From assembly GCF_002013465.1 (NCBI RefSeq), contig NZ_MAFC01000001.1, positions 1-43,082 of the forward strand: DNA of 43,082 nt, read 5' to 3'. The position numbers and the translations under genes are program-made. Below are positions 39,786 to 43,082 of the stretch, in pieces. Numbering within the stretch: position 1 is the stretch's first letter; each line of letters begins with the position of its first letter. The notes under the pieces are model-generated. The model did no database searches, was not told the origin of the DNA, and saw only the letters and a program-made list of their open reading frames with translations. The stretch comes from Mycobacterium sp. D16R12. Lineage in GTDB: Bacteria; Actinomycetota; Actinomycetes; Mycobacteriales; Mycobacteriaceae.

Positions 39786-40316
39786 GTGACGCTGCATCTC
39801 TACGAGATCGCCCTTACCCCTGCCGATAAGACCGATCCCGCACTGCTTCTCAAAGACATCGACGGGCGAGTTCATCGCGGTGGCGGCGAATTGATCGAAG
39901 CGCAGGTGACACGCGAAGCTCGCCGTATCTTCGTCATCGCGGAGTTCGATGGGGAGGCGGCACCGTTGGACGCGGACTCTCTGCGCGTCGAGACGGTTTC
40001 GGGACCGCATCCGGTTCGCCTGGTGGGCGCGGACCTGGACCAGCTGAAGTCCGTGCGACCAGCCGCCGGATACCTGGTGGAATGGGACCTACCCGCGGAC
40101 CTGGATATGCAGACCTATCTGGCGCGCAAGAAGGCCAAGGCGCCCAAGTACGCCGACGTACCTGAAGTCAGCTTCCTGCGGACCTACGTCCGTGAAGACA
40201 TGGATAAGTGCCTGTGCTTCTACGACGCTCCCGACGAGGAGGCTGTGCTCCGTGCGCGCAAGGCCGTCGACACCCCGGTCGACAGACTGCATGGACTCGG
40301 AGATATCTCACTATGA
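39786..40316 (+). CDS. DUF4242 domain protein
   Basis: 176 residues. C-terminal DUF4242 domain (VSFLRTYVREDMDKCLCFYDAP, EEAVLRARKAVDTPVDRLHGL), related to the small nickel-binding SCO4226 type. The N-terminal half (LHLYEIALTPADKTDPALL ... RRIFVIAEFDGE) is a second ferredoxin-like unit not covered by that domain. GTG 39786 with AGGAAG seven bases upstream. Stop overlaps the next gene as ATGA. First gene of a TetR-controlled operon. Function unknown; metal binding is inferred from relatives. Confidence 0.82.
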   Translation: MTLHLYEIALTPADKTDPALLLKDIDGRVHRGGGELIEAQVTREARRIFVIAEFDGEAAPLDADSLRVETVSGPHPVRLVGADLDQLKSVRPAAGYLVEWDLPADLDMQTYLARKKAKAPKYADVPEVSFLRTYVREDMDKCLCFYDAPDEEAVLRARKAVDTPVDRLHGLGDISL

Positions 40317-41362
40317 CGGCCGCCGTGGACAAGGGCATCGACGCGGCACTCGAACACGTCGGCGATGAGGTGGCCGCACGTGCGGCCGCTCTCGACGCCG
40401 ATGAGACTGACGTACGCGCCGATATAGCCGCCCTGGGCGCTGAGGGTCTGTTCGATGCGGGTCTTGTCGGTGCTGACCTCGGTCCCATGGCGCGGGTGAT
40501 CGAACGGGTAGCCGCCAGCAGTCTGGCCGTGGGCTTCTCGGCATGGGCTCATCGCATGACCATCGAGTATGTGAGCCTGGCACCGCAGGCGCTTCGTGCC
40601 GCATATCTGCCCGCCCTGACGGCCGGGCGCCGTGCGGGGGTCACCGCAATGGCAGCCGGTCTCAAACAGGTTGCGGGGTTGGGAGAGGTGCCGTTGCGTG
40701 CCACGATGCATCCCGACGGCCTACGCATCACCGGCCCGATCCGTTGGGCTTCCAACGTGTTCCCCGATGCGCTGATGGTGCTGCCCGCCTGCGGGGCGAA
40801 CGGCGCCACCTTCGTGGTGGCGGCCGATGTCAACGCGGACGGGATACGCATCGAGCGACCACCGAACCTGATGGCATTGACGGCGACGGCCTCGACATCC
40901 CTGCAACTGGACAACCTCCATGTTCCTGCCGAGAACATCATCAGCGCAGACCTACCGGGCTTCGTCGCCAGAATCCGGCCGGCCTTTCTCCTGCTCCAGA
41001 CCGCCTTCTGCACCGGAGTCAGCGGTGCGGCACTTGACGGTGCGCGATCCGCACGTGGTGAGCTCGCCGGACAGTTCACCACCGAAGTGGGCGAGCTCGC
41101 ACGACGGAATCAGGCAGTGCGAGATCGCCTCTATGCCTTTGCGGCTGCACCATCGGCTCCGAGTATTGCGGAGCTTCTCCGCCTCCGGCTGGACGCCGCC
41201 GGCCTTGCCGGTCAGGCGTCGCGGTTGGAGGTCACCTTGGCAGGAGGTGCCGGTTACGCGCTGGGAACCCCGGCGAACCGGCGGTTTCGCGAGGCCGCCT
41301 TCCTGCCCATTCAATCACCCTCGGAAGGACAGCTGCGGTGGGAACTGAAGCAGTACGAATAA
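40313..41362 (+). CDS. Acyl-CoA-dehydrogenase-like flavoprotein (SfnB/DszC type)
   Basis: 349 residues, shorter than true acyl-CoA dehydrogenases (~380-400). Recognisable segments: ADIAALGAEGLFDAGLVGADL, VERVAASSLAVGFSAWAHRM, GLRITGPIRWASNVFPDALMV, TASTSLQLDNLHVPAENII, TLAGGAGYALGTPANRRFREA. The family includes FMN monooxygenases of sulfur-compound oxidation; here a catalytic Glu is not obvious. ATGA overlap with the DUF4242 gene and 25-base overlap with the ABC ATPase indicate one transcript. Context with a sulfonate/nitrate-type transporter suggests oxidation of the imported compound; this is inference. Confidence 0.82.
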   Translation: MTAAVDKGIDAALEHVGDEVAARAAALDADETDVRADIAALGAEGLFDAGLVGADLGPMARVIERVAASSLAVGFSAWAHRMTIEYVSLAPQALRAAYLPALTAGRRAGVTAMAAGLKQVAGLGEVPLRATMHPDGLRITGPIRWASNVFPDALMVLPACGANGATFVVAADVNADGIRIERPPNLMALTATASTSLQLDNLHVPAENIISADLPGFVARIRPAFLLLQTAFCTGVSGAALDGARSARGELAGQFTTEVGELARRNQAVRDRLYAFAAAPSAPSIAELLRLRLDAAGLAGQASRLEVTLAGGAGYALGTPANRRFREAAFLPIQSPSEGQLRWELKQYE

Positions 41363-42066
41363 CAAACGGCACCAGGTATTTCGGGTCAACAGCCGCCTTC
41401 CGTGACATCGACGTCCAGGTGACATCGGGCGAGTTCGTGGCTGTCCTGGGCCCAAGTGGGAGTGGCAAGTCCACCCTATTGCGCGTACTCGCGGGACTGG
41501 AAGAACTCAGCACCGGCACCGTGGTCTGGGCATCGGACGGTGGGCGACCACGAACGGGCGTCGTGTTTCAAGACGCCTTGCTGATGCCGTGGCTCACCGT
41601 CGCGGAGAACATCGCGTTCGCCAGGCGATTCGCGGCGCACCGGGGCGGCTTCGACGATGCGTACGTGGATGAGTTGTTGGGGCGCTTCGGGATACGACTG
41701 CTCTCGGACCGTTATCCCGATCAACTATCCGGCGGCCAGGCCCAACGTGTTTCGATCCTGCGCGCGGTGGCGACGCGTCCGCGGTTGCTACTCCTGGATG
41801 AACCGTTCAGTGCACTGGACCCGGCGACCCGGGCAGATCTACAGTCATGGCTGGCAGAGCTGGCCGGGGAGTTGGCGGTCACCGTCATCCTGGTTACCCA
41901 TGACGTCGACGAAGCGTTGACACTCGCGCACAGGGTGGTCCTTTTGGGCGACGACGGACGCATACGTCAGCAGTGGTCGCTCGACAACAGTGCCGTGGGG
42001 GAGCGAGGCCGGATCCGCGAAGAAATCCTTGCTCAGTACCACCCGGCGGAGGCGGGGAGCGAGTGA
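41338..42066 (+). CDS. ABC transporter ATP-binding protein (SsuB/TauB/NrtD-like)
   Basis: 242 residues. Walker A LGPSGSGKSTLLRVLAGLE, Q-loop VFQDALLMPWLTV, signature [14 protein letters not shown], Walker B LLLLDEPFSALD, H-loop LVTHDVDEAL. The MPWLTVAEN motif is typical of sulfonate/nitrate/taurine importers. GTG start inside the previous gene with AAGGA eight bases upstream; stop overlaps the next gene as GTGA. The matching permease should lie beyond the window end. Confidence 0.92.
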   Translation: MGTEAVRITNGTRYFGSTAAFRDIDVQVTSGEFVAVLGPSGSGKSTLLRVLAGLEELSTGTVVWASDGGRPRTGVVFQDALLMPWLTVAENIAFARRFAAHRGGFDDAYVDELLGRFGIRLLSDRYPDQLSGGQAQRVSILRAVATRPRLLLLDEPFSALDPATRADLQSWLAELAGELAVTVILVTHDVDEALTLAHRVVLLGDDGRIRQQWSLDNSAVGERGRIREEILAQYHPAEAGSE

Positions 42067-43082
42067 GCGGCAACATCTCGCGTCGGGCTGTGCTCGCGGG
42101 AGCTGCTGGAATGACCACCACAGCAGGACTTTTCGGTGGGGCAGGGCTGATCCGCGCCGCTGCTTCCGATGCGTCGAACACCACGTCCCAACTGCGCATC
42201 GGGTATCTGCCGATCACCGACGCGGCACCGCTGCTACTCGCGCACGCGGCAGGGATGTATCCGGCCGGCGCCGTAAGCGCTGCCAAACCTGTGCTGTTCC
42301 GCAGCTGGGCCGCACTGGCGGAGGCCTTCATGGCACGGCAGATCGACGTGGCGCATCTGCTGATGCCCATGGCGATCCAGCTCCGACAGGTGCTGGGGCA
42401 CGGTGTGCGCGTTCTGGGGTGGAATCACACCAACGGATCGGCGCTCACCGTGGCGCCGGATATCGAGCACTTGGAGGATCTCGCCGGCACCCAGGTGGCC
42501 ATTCCATTCTGGTGGTCGATCCATAACATCGTCTTACAAGAGCTGTTGCGCGGCCACGGGTTACGGCCGGTGGTGCGGAGCACCGCCTCCCGCAGCCAGC
42601 GCACCGTTGAGCTCATCGTGATGAGCCCCTCCGATATGGTGCCCGCGCTGGCCAACCGATCCATCGGGGGATACGTTGTCGCCGATCCGTTCAACGCCAT
42701 CGCACAGATCAAGAAGATCGGACGGATTCACACGTTTCTCGGAGATGTGTGGCGCGACCATGCCTGCTGTGTCCTCGTCACACGCGATGATGTGATCGCC
42801 GGCCGCGCGTCGGCCGTGCAGGGTGTCACCGACGCGGTGGTGGCTGCCCAGTTGCGGATAGATGGCGACAGAAAGTCGGCGGCGAGCACGCTCGGCGGCG
42901 GCAGGTACCTGCCGCAATCGGTGGCGGCGGTGCAGACGGCGTTGACCTACCCGAATCCGCCCTACCCGCTGAAACATCCGGACTGGCACCCGCAGCGTCT
43001 CGGCTTCCAGCCGTTTCCCTATCGGAGCTTCACGCAGCGGTTGGTCGAGTCGATGCACGACACCGTCGTCGATGGCGATCGC
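42063..43082 (+). CDS. ABC transporter substrate-binding protein (SsuA/NrtA-like), partial
   Basis: Open to the window edge: 340 codons without a stop. GTG at 42063 overlaps the ATPase stop (GTGA). N-terminal twin-arginine signal ISRRAVLAGAAG, then LRIGYLPITDAAPLLLAHAAGMY, ARQIDVAHLLMPMAIQLR, LEDLAGTQVAIPFWWSIHN, SPSDMVPALANRSIGGYVVADPFNA: the type II binding-protein layout of the nitrate/sulfonate/bicarbonate class. Tat export suggests it folds before export, as some relatives do. Ligand unknown: both a Trp-rich pocket region (PFWWS) and the flavoprotein neighbour favour an organic ligand, but this is a guess. Confidence 0.88.
   Translation, partial: MSGNISRRAVLAGAAGMTTTAGLFGGAGLIRAAASDASNTTSQLRIGYLPITDAAPLLLAHAAGMYPAGAVSAAKPVLFRSWAALAEAFMARQIDVAHLLMPMAIQLRQVLGHGVRVLGWNHTNGSALTVAPDIEHLEDLAGTQVAIPFWWSIHNIVLQELLRGHGLRPVVRSTASRSQRTVELIVMSPSDMVPALANRSIGGYVVADPFNAIAQIKKIGRIHTFLGDVWRDHACCVLVTRDDVIAGRASAVQGVTDAVVAAQLRIDGDRKSAASTLGGGRYLPQSVAAVQTALTYPNPPYPLKHPDWHPQRLGFQPFPYRSFTQRLVESMHDTVVDGDR

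Noticed and set aside
1..43082. tRNA, rRNA, insertion sequences, integrase or attachment sites
   Set aside because: Looked for cloverleaf-like stretches, transposase or recombinase motifs and flanking direct repeats; none seen.

Overview
The window reads as chromosome of a rapidly growing actinobacterium, most likely a Mycobacteroides abscessus/chelonae-type mycobacterium. It is GC-rich. The run ureABCFGD, ndh, an LLM-class F420 oxidoreductase, an SDR, modABC and apa matches the M. tuberculosis Rv1848-Rv1861 segment as I recall it; no database comparison was run. I see no insertion sequence, prophage, tRNA, rRNA or CRISPR array, and no intergenic gap above about 265 bases.

Layout. (1) 45-3199, minus: four tandem paralogous lipoproteins with a PknH-type extracellular sensor fold and four conserved cysteines. 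(2) 3342-7741, plus: urease operon ureABC-ureFGD without ureE. (3) 7747-11735, minus: type II NADH dehydrogenase, a mycothiol-dependent isomerase-like protein, an LLM-class oxidoreductase and a degenerate SDR. (4) 11937-14595, plus: molybdate transporter modABC. (5) 14776-16366: secreted Ala/Pro-rich antigen Apa and, convergent, a small GlsB/YeaQ-type membrane protein. (6) 16558-20424: a 1288-residue fusion of molybdopterin nitrate reductase with an NADPH-FAD-FMN reductase. (7) 20451-21816: a candidate fluoride riboswitch, two crcB/fluC genes and a universal stress protein. (8) 21857-24168: two tandem paralogous GNAT proteins with an extra C-terminal domain. (9) 24165-27646: DUF6194-like protein and cinA from back-to-back promoters, an HD-domain protein, and a GlxA-type AraC regulator with a shared operator candidate. 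(10) 27658-32102: pirin, TetR, DUF4345, LLM oxidoreductase, and a VOC-ArsR-SRPBCC operon with a strong operator candidate. (11) 32107-39073: membrane esterase, membrane protein, secreted protein, SGNH hydrolase, HAD phosphatase, Tat-exported bicovalent flavoprotein, a metallo-beta-lactamase-fold protein under a SoxR/MerR-type box, and an SRPBCC protein. (12) 39093-43082: TetR diverging from a coupled operon of DUF4242 protein, acyl-CoA-dehydrogenase-like flavoprotein, SsuB-like ATPase and a Tat-exported SsuA-like binding protein cut by the window edge.

How it works together. Urease, molybdate uptake and the molybdenum-dependent nitrate reductase form a nitrogen-assimilation neighbourhood. The right half is mostly small regulator-plus-enzyme units, each with a visible palindromic operator. 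Many genes have no Shine-Dalgarno sequence; instead a TANNNT-like -10 element sits 6-7 bases before an ATG or GTG, as expected for leaderless mycobacterial transcripts. The strongest candidates for something little described are the TetR/DUF4242/flavoprotein/ABC operon, the riboswitch-controlled crcB pair, the sensor-lipoprotein array and the two-domain GNAT pair.
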